A stretch of 64,000 bases of DNA, taken from JAJFUE01 sp039683515. GTDB taxonomy: Bacteria > Sumerlaeota > Sumerlaeia > MVZB01. A program made the position numbers and the translations under genes. Below are positions 45,771-53,612 of this stretch, piece after piece (within the stretch, counting starts at the first letter, position 1; every line of letters starts with the position of its first letter). The stretch is from NCBI GenBank assembly GCA_039683515.1, contig JBDKRG010000035.1, positions 27,139 to 91,138 of the forward strand, read 5' to 3'. The notes beneath the pieces are model-generated. The model saw nothing but the letters and a program-made list of their open reading frames with translations. It did no database searches and was not told the DNA's origin.

Positions 45771-45858
45771 GATTACGATTACGACGAACGATTACGATTA
45801 TGAGCACGAGCACGATTACGATTACGACGCACGACGCACGACGCACGAACGCGAACGG
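45771..45858. repeat. GATTAC/GAGCAC/GACGCAC word array, locus 2
   Basis: Eighty-eight bases of GATTAC, GAGCAC and GACGCAC units begin eight bases after the stop of the WecF-like gene and fill half of the gap before the next glycosyltransferase gene. Confidence 0.9.
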
Positions 45859-45936
45859 ATAAGTTTCGTCAATGGCTCTCATTTTGCGTTCAAAAAACTG
45901 GTCGACGTCAAGGTCCGATGAACGAAACCGGAATAT

Positions 45937-46956
45937 ATGAACACAACCAACAACGACATTTCGGTGTCGGTGATCATACCGGCTTACAATGCGAGGCCGC
46001 TGGTGGGGCGGGCGATCGAGAGCGCCCTGACGCAGGAGCCGCCGCCGCATGAAGTCATTGTGATCAATGACGGCTCCGACGACGGCACGGCCGACGTTGC
46101 GCGCTCCTACGGCGAGGCGATCACGTTGATCGAGCAGGCCAATCAGGGCCAGGGCGCGGCGCGCAACGCGGGGCTGAAGCTGGCGACCGGCCGATTCGTG
46201 GCGTTCCTCGACGCCGACGACTACTGGGCGCCGGGCTTTCTGCGCGCCACGGTCGATTTTCTGCTCGAGCACGAGAACGCGATGGCGGTCAGCACCGGGA
46301 TTGTCGTCAGGCTGTGGGGCAAGCCCGAGCGGCGCTGGCCCCCCGCCGGCGCGGCGGCGGGGGCGGACTCGCCGTTCCGGCCGCGCGTGCTCGAAAACTT
46401 CTTCGACTTCTGGGCCCGCTACGACCACATGCGCACGGGGGCGGCGCTGATCCGGCGCGAGGTCATCGAGCGCGCCGGCCATCAGCGCGCCGACCTGCGC
46501 ATCAGCCAGGACCTCGAGTACTGGGCCTACCTGGCGACGTGGGGCAAGTGGGGTTTCATCCCGGATCACTTGTGGATCGGCGATGCGGCGGTGGCGGCGG
46601 CGGTTCAGGGGTGGAACCGCAAATACCGCGACCGGAGGAGGCTGTGCCCGACGATCGAGCAGTGGGAATCGCGCATCCTGCCGCGCCTTGCGCCCGAGCA
46701 CAAGGCCGGGTTCGAGCAGGTGCGCGGCCGGGTCGCGGCCCATTTCGCGCTGAGCCGGATCAAGTGCGGGTCGGCGGCCGACGCGTGGTGGATCGTCAGC
46801 CGCTACGGCGCGGCGATGCCGGTCAGCTGGTCGACCAAGCTGATGCGTTGGGGACTGCGCGCGGGGTATCCGGGCCGCAAGGCGGCCGAGGTCCTGATCC
46901 GGATGCGCGAACGCTACGTGTCGATGCGGATCAACAGCCTGGGAGAACGAGGATAA
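45937..46956 (+). CDS. Family 2 glycosyltransferase
   Basis: A 339-residue GT-A enzyme. It shows SVSVIIPAYNARPLVGRAIES at the start, VINDGSDDGTADVA, the NQGQGAARNAGLKLATGRFVAFLDADDYW stretch with the metal-binding DAD, and RISQDLEYWAYL (the catalytic ED/QDxxxW region, here with QD). No membrane helix. It begins after a word-repeat array and is followed within four bases by a GT4 gene, so it heads a tight run of assembly genes. Sugar unknown. Confidence 0.88.
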   Translation: MNTTNNDISVSVIIPAYNARPLVGRAIESALTQEPPPHEVIVINDGSDDGTADVARSYGEAITLIEQANQGQGAARNAGLKLATGRFVAFLDADDYWAPGFLRATVDFLLEHENAMAVSTGIVVRLWGKPERRWPPAGAAAGADSPFRPRVLENFFDFWARYDHMRTGAALIRREVIERAGHQRADLRISQDLEYWAYLATWGKWGFIPDHLWIGDAAVAAAVQGWNRKYRDRRRLCPTIEQWESRILPRLAPEHKAGFEQVRGRVAAHFALSRIKCGSAADAWWIVSRYGAAMPVSWSTKLMRWGLRAGYPGRKAAEVLIRMRERYVSMRINSLGERG

Positions 46957-46960
46957 ACAC

Positions 46961-48175
46961 ATGCGAATCCTATGGGTCAATCCCTCGTTCCTGGATTACC
47001 GCGTGCCGGTTTACGACGCGCTCAACCGGATGCTCGACGGCGGGCTCAGGGTCGTCTACTCGAAGGAGCGGACGCCGCCGCGCGTGGTGCGCAAGGTCGA
47101 GGAGGCGCTCGGCGGCAACGCCATCGGCCTGACCGGCGAGCACAGGCTGGAGCTGGGCGAAAAGCAGGCGTGGGCCAATTCGTTCATCCGCATCCCGTAC
47201 CAGCCGGGGCTGATGCGGACGGTCCTGGGGATCGAGGCCGACGCGGTGATCGGCGAGGGATTCTTCCAGTGGACGCCGGCGGCGCTGATGAAAAAACTCG
47301 TGCAGAAGACGCCGCTGGCGATCGCCTACGAGCGCACCGCGCACACGGAGCGCCGCTGCCCGCCGTGGCGGACGGTTTACCGCCGGCAGGTCCTCAAGTT
47401 CGTCGATGCGATGTTGTGCAGCGGCGAGCAGTGCTCGCGCTACAGCCAGAGCCTCGGGATGCCGCCCGACCGCATCGCGCTCGGGCACATGAGCGCCGAT
47501 ACGGAGGGGCTGCGCGTCCGGTGCAGTGGAATCGGGCCCGACCTGCGCGCCGCTATCCGCAAGCACCTGCGCGTCGAGGGGGTCGCGATCCTGTTCATCG
47601 GCCGCCTCGTCGAGCTCAAGGGGGTGCGCCGGTTGATGGAGAGCTGGATCCGGTTCGAGCAGGCGTGCCCGGGGACGGCGACGCTGCTCATCGCCGGCGG
47701 CGGGCCGTTTCGGCCGCAACTGGAGACGATGGCCGCCGAAGCCGGCCTGGGCAACGTGCGCCTGCTGGGCCACGTCGACTATGACGACCTGGCGGCGGTC
47801 TATGCGGCCGCCGACGCGTTCATCATGCCGACGCTCGAGGACAACGGCGCGCTGGTCGTCCCCGAGGCCATGGCGTGCGGGCTGCCGATCATCTGCTCGA
47901 AATACAACGGCATGCACGAGGACCTGATCCGCGACGGGGACAACGGCTGGATCTTCGATCCGCACGACCCGGAGGACTTTGTCGATCGGCTGCGCGTGTG
48001 CGTCGCGAGCGCCTCGCGCCTGCCCGAAATGGGGAGCCGATCCGTCGAGATCGTGCAGCGGCACACGCCTCTCCGCGCGGCCGAGTCGGTGATCGACGGT
48101 TGCCGGATGGCGATCTCGCACGCATATCGCCGGCAGCGCGGACCGCAGGCCGGCCAACTCCTGACGAGGCCTTGA
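46961..48175 (+). CDS. Family 4 glycosyltransferase
   Basis: A 404-residue GT-B glycosyltransferase. The acceptor domain starts MRILWVNPSFLDYRVPVYDAL; the donor domain has ILFIGRLVELKGVRRLMESW, LLIAGGGPFRPQLE and AAADAFIMPTLEDNGALVVPEAMACGLPIICS, the E-x7-E motif region. It lies four bases after the GT2 gene and two bases before the deacetylase-glycosyltransferase fusion, clearly one transcription unit. Donor sugar unknown. Confidence 0.9.
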   Translation: MRILWVNPSFLDYRVPVYDALNRMLDGGLRVVYSKERTPPRVVRKVEEALGGNAIGLTGEHRLELGEKQAWANSFIRIPYQPGLMRTVLGIEADAVIGEGFFQWTPAALMKKLVQKTPLAIAYERTAHTERRCPPWRTVYRRQVLKFVDAMLCSGEQCSRYSQSLGMPPDRIALGHMSADTEGLRVRCSGIGPDLRAAIRKHLRVEGVAILFIGRLVELKGVRRLMESWIRFEQACPGTATLLIAGGGPFRPQLETMAAEAGLGNVRLLGHVDYDDLAAVYAAADAFIMPTLEDNGALVVPEAMACGLPIICSKYNGMHEDLIRDGDNGWIFDPHDPEDFVDRLRVCVASASRLPEMGSRSVEIVQRHTPLRAAESVIDGCRMAISHAYRRQRGPQAGQLLTRP

Positions 48176-48177
48176 AC

Positions 48178-49755
48178 ATGCTGATCGTCAATGCCGACGA
48201 CCTTGGGCTCGACAGCCGCACGAACGAGGCGATCATCGCGAGCCTGCGCGGGCAATGCTGCTCCAGCGCGACGCTGATGGCCAACATGGAGGGGTTCGAG
48301 GAGGCGTGCGAGCTCGTCCACCAGCACGGCCTGCTCGAGCACGTCGGCGTCCACGTCAACCTGAGCGACGGCGTCCCGCTGACCGGGCCGATCCGGCGCC
48401 TGCCGCGCTTCTGCGACAAGGACGGCCGCCTGCGGCTGCAGCGCGGGGAACGGGTGCTGTGGCTGAGCGCGGACGAGCGCGCCGCCGTCGCCGCCGAAGT
48501 CCGCGCCCAGATCGCCCGCCTCCGCGGCCGGCACATCGCGATGACCCACCTGGACTCGCACAAGAACATCCACGAGGAGTGGGGCATCTTCAAGATCGTG
48601 ACGGCGCTGGCCGCCGAGGCCGGGATCCCCTACGTGCGGCGGTTCCGCAACATCGGCTGGATCACCTCGCTCGTCAAGAGCGGCTACCGCAACGCGCTCA
48701 ACCGGCGGCTGGAGCGCCTGGGGCTGGCGCGGACGCGCTATTTCGGCTCGATCGCCGACTACCGCTACGAGTGCGCGCGCGGCAGGGGCGAGCGCATCGG
48801 CGGCTCGTGCGAGGTGATGGTCCACCCGTGCCTCGATGCCGAGGGGGAGGTCATCGACCTGCTGTCGCGCTGGCCGCTGCGCGACCTGGCGCGGCAATAC
48901 GATTACCCCGGCACGGCCGTCTCCTACAGCGGCCGCCGCTATTACGCCGGCGCGGCGATGGAAGCCGATCCGGGGGGCGTTGAAGACAAGGCGGCCCTGC
49001 CGCCCGGCCGCCAGGCGCTGCTCGGGCCGGTGCGGATCGACGGCCTCGACATGCCGGAGGCGCTCGCCCGCGTCGACGCGATGCTCAACGGCAACGGCCG
49101 TCATTTCATTTCGTTCTGCGAGGCGAACCTGTTCGTGCAGGCGCACCGCGATCCGGCCTTCGCCGCGGCGCTCAACCGCTCGAGCCTGACCTTCGCCGAC
49201 GGGGTGCTGCTCACGACCCTTTCGCGGCTGGTCGGCCGGCCGCTCCCGAGGCGCCTGCCCGGACCGACGTTCATGCTGGCCGTCTGCGAACACGGGATTG
49301 AGCGCGGCTATCGCCACTTCTTCTACGGCGGCGCCGAGGGGGTCGCGCAGGAGCTTGCCGAAAAGCTCGCCGCGAAGTTTCCGGGGCTGATCGTGACCGG
49401 GGCGTACAGCCCGCCGTTCAGGCCGCTGAGCCCGGCCGAGGAGGCCGAGCTGCGCCGGATCGTCGAGAAGGCGAGTCCGGACATGATCTGGGTCGGCCTC
49501 GGCGGGCCCAAGCAGGTGTTCTGGATGGCCGACCACCTCGACAGCTTCAACGTGCCGGTGATGCTCGGCGTCGGGGCGGCGTTCGATTTCCACACGGGCC
49601 GCGTGCCGTGGGCGCCGCGCTGGATCCGGCGTATCGGGATGGAATGGGCCTACCGGATGGCGACGGGGGGGCGGCGCATCTTCAGGCGCAACCTGGAGTG
49701 CGTCCCGCAGGCCCTGATGCTGATGCTGCGCGAGGTGTGGCGCGCGCGGCTGTGA
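48178..49755 (+). CDS. Fusion: YdjC-type sugar deacetylase + WecG/TagA/CpsF (GT26) glycosyltransferase
   Basis: A 525-residue two-domain protein starting two bases after the GT4 stop. Residues 1 to about 265 are a YdjC/ChbG-like carbohydrate deacetylase: NADDLGL at 5-10 with the metal Asp, HVNLSDG with His59, and THLDSHKNIH with His124/His128, the family's metal site. Residues about 281-525 are a GT26 enzyme: FISFCEANLFVQAHRD, LTFADGVLLTTLSRLVGRPLP (catalytic-type Asp341), FYGGAEGVAQELAEKL, and WVGLGGPKQVFWMA (about 438-450). The linker is short and both domains look complete. Family knowledge suggests the GT26 part adds a ManNAcA-like or related sugar to a lipid-linked acceptor while the deacetylase removes an N-acetyl group, perhaps from the same residue. 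The combination is unusual. Confidence 0.88.
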   Translation: MLIVNADDLGLDSRTNEAIIASLRGQCCSSATLMANMEGFEEACELVHQHGLLEHVGVHVNLSDGVPLTGPIRRLPRFCDKDGRLRLQRGERVLWLSADERAAVAAEVRAQIARLRGRHIAMTHLDSHKNIHEEWGIFKIVTALAAEAGIPYVRRFRNIGWITSLVKSGYRNALNRRLERLGLARTRYFGSIADYRYECARGRGERIGGSCEVMVHPCLDAEGEVIDLLSRWPLRDLARQYDYPGTAVSYSGRRYYAGAAMEADPGGVEDKAALPPGRQALLGPVRIDGLDMPEALARVDAMLNGNGRHFISFCEANLFVQAHRDPAFAAALNRSSLTFADGVLLTTLSRLVGRPLPRRLPGPTFMLAVCEHGIERGYRHFFYGGAEGVAQELAEKLAAKFPGLIVTGAYSPPFRPLSPAEEAELRRIVEKASPDMIWVGLGGPKQVFWMADHLDSFNVPVMLGVGAAFDFHTGRVPWAPRWIRRIGMEWAYRMATGGRRIFRRNLECVPQALMLMLREVWRARL

Positions 49756-49850
49756 ATCGGATCGATTGCCGCGCGGGAAAAGAGCCGAAGCGATGAGACC
49801 CGAATCCTTTGAGAAACCGCCGCCAATTCACGGAAGTCGGGGTGGGCGTC

Positions 49851-50660
49851 ATGGGCAATCAAATCAAACTCGTCGGTCACCGGTTTGAAAATTTGCGGGC
49901 GATCAGATCTCATGGCGCGTTTCACGAGTTCCTTCTGGCCGATGCGCTCGATCGATACCGGGCCATGGTGGGGGATGAAAATCTTGGGCACGTTCTGGGG
50001 ATCTGCTGCAAGCCGTGGGAGGTGGATGTCCTGAGCCGGATGCCGTTCGAGAGCATCACGCTCAGCGGCGTGACGGACTACGGCCGGATGAAGCGCATGG
50101 CGGCCGCGGATCCGAGGATTTCCTTCCGGTTGGAGAACGCCGAGTGCATGGACTTCGGCACGCGCAGCTTCGATCTGGTCTATTGCAAGGAGGGGCTGCA
50201 TCACCTGGCTAGGCCGATCCTGGGCTTTTATGAAATGCTGCGGGTATGTCGGCGCGGGGCGATCTTCATCGAGCCGAACCACACCTGGCTGAACCGCCTG
50301 CTGCAGGCGCTGCGCCTGGCGTCGAGCTACGAGCGGGGTCAGTGGCACAACATTTCCGGCCGGGACAATTTCGTTTTTAGGTTTACGCCGGACATGCTGG
50401 TAAAATTACTTAACAGCTATTATCTCGAGTCCGGATACCGGCTTGAAATTCGCTTGGGCTGGTTGTCGTCGCGGTTCATGTGCAACTCGCCGGATTCGCT
50501 GCGCGGGGTGTTTTGCGTCGCCGGCTGGATTGCCGGCCGGCTGCCCGGCGCGCGGGGCAATTACATGACCGCGATCGTGATCCCGGGCGCGCAATTGCCA
50601 TGCGATCCGGTGGCGTACGGAACATTGTTCAGGTCTGACGAGGCGGTGGAAGAGTTATGA
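49851..50660 (+). CDS. Putative SAM-dependent methyltransferase
   Basis: A 269-residue protein with a class I methyltransferase-like core: NLGHVLGICCKPWEVDVLSRM takes the place of motif I (degenerate, without GxGxG), followed by ITLSGVT, NAECMDFGTRSFDLVYCKEGLHHLARP (motifs III-IV as in Methyltransf_11) and RVCRRGAIFIEPNH. The replacement of the glycine-rich loop makes activity uncertain; it may be a divergent methyltransferase or a catalytically altered relative. A TTG at 49809 would add 14 residues; the ATG at 49851 is preferred. Its stop overlaps the start of the Wzc-like gene (ATGA), tying it to the export genes. Confidence 0.7.
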   Translation: MGNQIKLVGHRFENLRAIRSHGAFHEFLLADALDRYRAMVGDENLGHVLGICCKPWEVDVLSRMPFESITLSGVTDYGRMKRMAAADPRISFRLENAECMDFGTRSFDLVYCKEGLHHLARPILGFYEMLRVCRRGAIFIEPNHTWLNRLLQALRLASSYERGQWHNISGRDNFVFRFTPDMLVKLLNSYYLESGYRLEIRLGWLSSRFMCNSPDSLRGVFCVAGWIAGRLPGARGNYMTAIVIPGAQLPCDPVAYGTLFRSDEAVEEL

Positions 50661-52927
50661 GATACCCCGAATACGACAACCCGAGCCTCGCGCCCGGTTA
50701 CGAAGACGCCGGTGGCGGCGAAGAGGCGGGCCTCGGCGAATATGCCGCGCGGCTGTGGCGGCGGCGCTGGCTGATCGCGGCGATCCTCCTGCCGGCGATC
50801 GCCGTCAGCGCGTTCCTGGCCTCGCGCGCGGAGCCGACGTACACCGCCGTGGCCCGGCTGCGCCTCGGCGTGCAGGCGCCCCGGGTGGAGCCGTTCGCGC
50901 CGGCCGGGGAGCGCGCCGAGCCGCGCCACGAGAACATGGTCCAGACGCAGATCAATATCTTCCAGAACCGGACGATCGCGCGGCGGGTGGTCGAGGATCT
51001 CAACTACAAGCCCGAGCCTTCGCCGGGCGAACGGCTCAAGCGGAAAGTCAAGACCATGCTGGGCGGGGCGCGGATCACGCCGGCCGACGTCGCCGGCACC
51101 GACGCGCGCCGCGAGGGGGCGATCGATTCGTTCCTCGCCGGCCTGACGGTGGTTCCCGTCGGCGACACGCAGATTTTCGAGGCGCGCTACAGCTCGACCG
51201 ATCCCGCGTTCAGCGCCAGGGCGCTCAACGCCCTCTGCGACGCCTACCTCAAGCATGATTTCGAAACCAAGGCGGCGACCTACGCCGAGGCGCAGCGCTG
51301 GCTGCAGGGCAAGCTCAACGAGGTCAAGTCGAGCCTCGCGCGCTCCGAGGACGCGCTCTACAAGTATGCCGGGGCCGACGGCTCGCAGTTCATGACCCTT
51401 TCCGACGGCGGGCTGCAATACATGAAGGAGCTGGACGAGCTTCGGCTGAAGATCTCCGCGCTCGAAGACGAACAGGCCGGGGTCAGGGCAGATCGCGACC
51501 GGCTGGCCGCCGGCGGGCTCCCGGACGACGCCGCCGGCGCGGGGGGGATCTCGCTCGCCTCGCAGCTGGGCGCGCAGCTGGCCGCGGCCGATGTCGAACT
51601 GGAAAAGGCGCGCCAGACGCTCGGGCCGCTGGATTCGACCTACAAGAACGCGGCCGCCGCGCGCGAGCGGCTCGCCGGCCAGTTCGGCCAGGAGAAAAAG
51701 CGCCTCCTCGACGGCGCCAACCTGCGTCTGGCGCAGGTCACCGGCCAGCTTGCCGGCCTGCGCGGCGTCTTCGACGAGCGCCAGCGCCGGGTCATTGCGC
51801 TGCAGCAGAGGCTGTCGGGCTACAACACGCTCAAGCGCGAGGTCGACCTGAACCGCGAGATCTACAACAACCTGCTGCAGAAGTGGCAGGAGGTCAGCAT
51901 CGGCCAGAGCATCCAGCCGGCCGACGCGGTGATCATGCAGAAGGCCGAGCGGCCGCTCGCGCCGATCCACCGCGACCGAAACACCATCCTCCTTTACGGC
52001 TGCCTGCTCGGGCTGGCGCTCAGCATCGGCGCGGCGTGGGCGTCCGACCGGCTCGACACGACCCTCAAGAGCTCCGAGGAGATCTGGCGGCTCACCGGGC
52101 TGGAGACGCTCGGCCACATCGCGCCGTGCCCGGCCGACGGCGGGAACATCCACCCGGGACTCGCCGTTTACGAGCGTCCCGCCTCCGACGTGGCGCGGAG
52201 TTTCCGGGCGCTGCGGGCCTCGATCGAGTTCCTGTCGGGCCGCCGCGCGCCGGGGAGGATCCTGGTGACGAGCGCCGTCGCCGGCGAGGGCAAGACGACG
52301 GTCGCGCTCAACCTCGCCACCTCGTTGGCGCAAAAGGGGAAGTCGGTGCTGCTCATCGACGCCGGACTGCAATCGGGCGCGCTGCACGGGATCTTCGACC
52401 TGAAACAGGACCACGGGCTCGCTGAGCTGCTTGCGTCAGGCCGGTCCGATCCGGCGAGCATCGAGGAGTTTGTCACGGTCACGCGCGTGCCGCGGCTGCA
52501 CGTGATCCCGAGCGGCGCGCCGGTGGCGCAGGCCGCCGACCTGCTCGACACGGGCGGCATGGGCCACGTGCTCGAGAGCCTCGACGGCCGGTTCGACCAC
52601 ATCGTCATCGACGCCGAGTCGTTCGGCAGCCTCGCCGAGGCGGGGATCATGGCGCCGCACGTCGACGCGGTGCTCGTTGTGGCGCGGCCGGGACGGACGC
52701 GGCGGGCCGACTTCATGAGGCTCATCCGCATGCTGGCCGTCACCGGTGCGCGCGTCCTTGGCGTCGTGCTGAACAATTCGCGGTCGGACCTGGAACTGAT
52801 CCACTTCCGGCAGGACGGCCATGGGACCGGCACGCGCGAGCAGCCGTGGGCGGAGACTGGCGGCCGCCATCGCATCAGCGACCACATCGCCGCCGCGACG
52901 CAGTTGGACGGCTACTACGATATTTGA
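50657..52927 (+). CDS. Wzc/GumC-like polysaccharide co-polymerase with degenerate BY-kinase domain
   Basis: A 756-residue inner-membrane protein controlling chain length and export. Membrane helices at about 38-56 and 443-462 flank a periplasmic Wzz domain with long coiled coils (about 195-420). The C-terminal cytoplasmic part (about 500-756) is a CpsD/Wzc-type ATPase: Walker A SAVAGEGKTTVAL at about 539-550 is intact. Walker A' reads LLIDAGLQSG where the family has D-x-D-x-R, and Walker B reads IVIDAESF instead of D-T/S-PP. The C-terminal tyrosine cluster is reduced to YY in LDGYYDI. Autokinase activity is therefore doubtful, though ATP binding may persist. It overlaps the methyltransferase gene by four bases and precedes a NusG paralogue. 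Confidence 0.9.
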   Translation: MRYPEYDNPSLAPGYEDAGGGEEAGLGEYAARLWRRRWLIAAILLPAIAVSAFLASRAEPTYTAVARLRLGVQAPRVEPFAPAGERAEPRHENMVQTQINIFQNRTIARRVVEDLNYKPEPSPGERLKRKVKTMLGGARITPADVAGTDARREGAIDSFLAGLTVVPVGDTQIFEARYSSTDPAFSARALNALCDAYLKHDFETKAATYAEAQRWLQGKLNEVKSSLARSEDALYKYAGADGSQFMTLSDGGLQYMKELDELRLKISALEDEQAGVRADRDRLAAGGLPDDAAGAGGISLASQLGAQLAAADVELEKARQTLGPLDSTYKNAAAARERLAGQFGQEKKRLLDGANLRLAQVTGQLAGLRGVFDERQRRVIALQQRLSGYNTLKREVDLNREIYNNLLQKWQEVSIGQSIQPADAVIMQKAERPLAPIHRDRNTILLYGCLLGLALSIGAAWASDRLDTTLKSSEEIWRLTGLETLGHIAPCPADGGNIHPGLAVYERPASDVARSFRALRASIEFLSGRRAPGRILVTSAVAGEGKTTVALNLATSLAQKGKSVLLIDAGLQSGALHGIFDLKQDHGLAELLASGRSDPASIEEFVTVTRVPRLHVIPSGAPVAQAADLLDTGGMGHVLESLDGRFDHIVIDAESFGSLAEAGIMAPHVDAVLVVARPGRTRRADFMRLIRMLAVTGARVLGVVLNNSRSDLELIHFRQDGHGTGTREQPWAETGGRHRISDHIAAATQLDGYYDI

Positions 52928-52956
52928 TTGCGGATTTCGGATTGCGGATTTCGGAT
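52925..52956. repeat. GATTGCGGATTTCG string
   Basis: Two copies of GATTGCGGATTTCG in tandem start at the stop codon of the Wzc-like gene and run straight into a GATTAC/GAGCAC array. Confidence 0.75.
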
Positions 52957-53010
52957 TCGATTACGACGCACGATTACGAGCACGAGCACGATTACGATTA
53001 CGACGCACGA
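52957..53010. repeat. GATTAC/GAGCAC/GACGCAC word array, locus 3
   Basis: Fifty-odd bases of GATTACGACGCAC and GAGCACGAGCAC units end about 20 bases before the NusG-paralogue start, so they are probably part of its mRNA leader. A 19-base relic (TTACGATTACGAGCACGAA) is at 58181-58199. Confidence 0.9.
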
Positions 53011-53029
53011 GAAGACAGGGGCGGGGGAC

Positions 53030-53590
53030 ATGTATAAACTGGCCAAACGCGACAGGCAGTTCATTGAACGGTGGCGCGGGGTCTATCCGGCGGAGATGAG
53101 GTGGTACGCCGCGATGACGCGTTTCGGGACCGAGCGCGCGGTCTGCCGGACGATGCTGGCGCGGTTCGGCGGCAACGGGATCGCCGAGACGATGCTCCCC
53201 GAGGTCACGCCGCGCGAACTGCTCTTCCCCTGCTACGTGTTCATCCACTGCCGGATGAGCGATCCGATTTACATGGAGTGGGCCGCGTGCGACGGCGTGG
53301 TGAGCGTGCTGGGCCGCGCGTGGCGCATCCCGACCGCGCTCGAGGACCGCGAGATCCAGCATCTCCGGGCGATTCTGGCGGGGCCGGAGCGGCCCGAGGT
53401 GATCGTCCCGTGCAGGGTCGGCAGGCCGGTCGTGGTGACGCGCGGCATCCTGCAGGGCCTGCGCGGCCGCATCCTCGAGACATCCGCGACGCATTACAAG
53501 ATCGAGACGCAGTTTTCGTTCCTGAACAACATGACGGCCATCACGGTGGCGGTGCCGCGGGGCGACGTCCGCGCCGTCGACGGGCATTGA
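53030..53590 (+). CDS. Specialised NusG paralogue (RfaH/UpxY/LoaP-like antiterminator)
   Basis: A 186-residue protein starting MYKLAKRDRQF; the open frame upstream is only the word repeat. About 25-125 forms an NGN domain: RWYAAMTRFGTERAVCRTMLARFG, LLFPCYVFIHCRM (the family's xPGYVF-like strand, with C for G) and CDGVVSVLG. About 135-180 is a KOW-type domain: GRPVVVTRGILQGLRGRILE. Paralogues such as RfaH, UpxY and LoaP bind RNA polymerase and stop premature termination within long polysaccharide operons. The gene lies between the Wzc and Wza genes, as expected for such a dedicated factor. Housekeeping NusG would be beside rplK/secE, which are not here. Confidence 0.85.
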   Translation: MYKLAKRDRQFIERWRGVYPAEMRWYAAMTRFGTERAVCRTMLARFGGNGIAETMLPEVTPRELLFPCYVFIHCRMSDPIYMEWAACDGVVSVLGRAWRIPTALEDREIQHLRAILAGPERPEVIVPCRVGRPVVVTRGILQGLRGRILETSATHYKIETQFSFLNNMTAITVAVPRGDVRAVDGH

Positions 53591-53612
53591 ACCATTCACG
53601 AGGATACAACCC

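Noticed and set aside
45771..45858. Possible CRISPR array
   Set aside because: Units are 6-7 bases without unique spacers and there are no cas genes; it is a word repeat.
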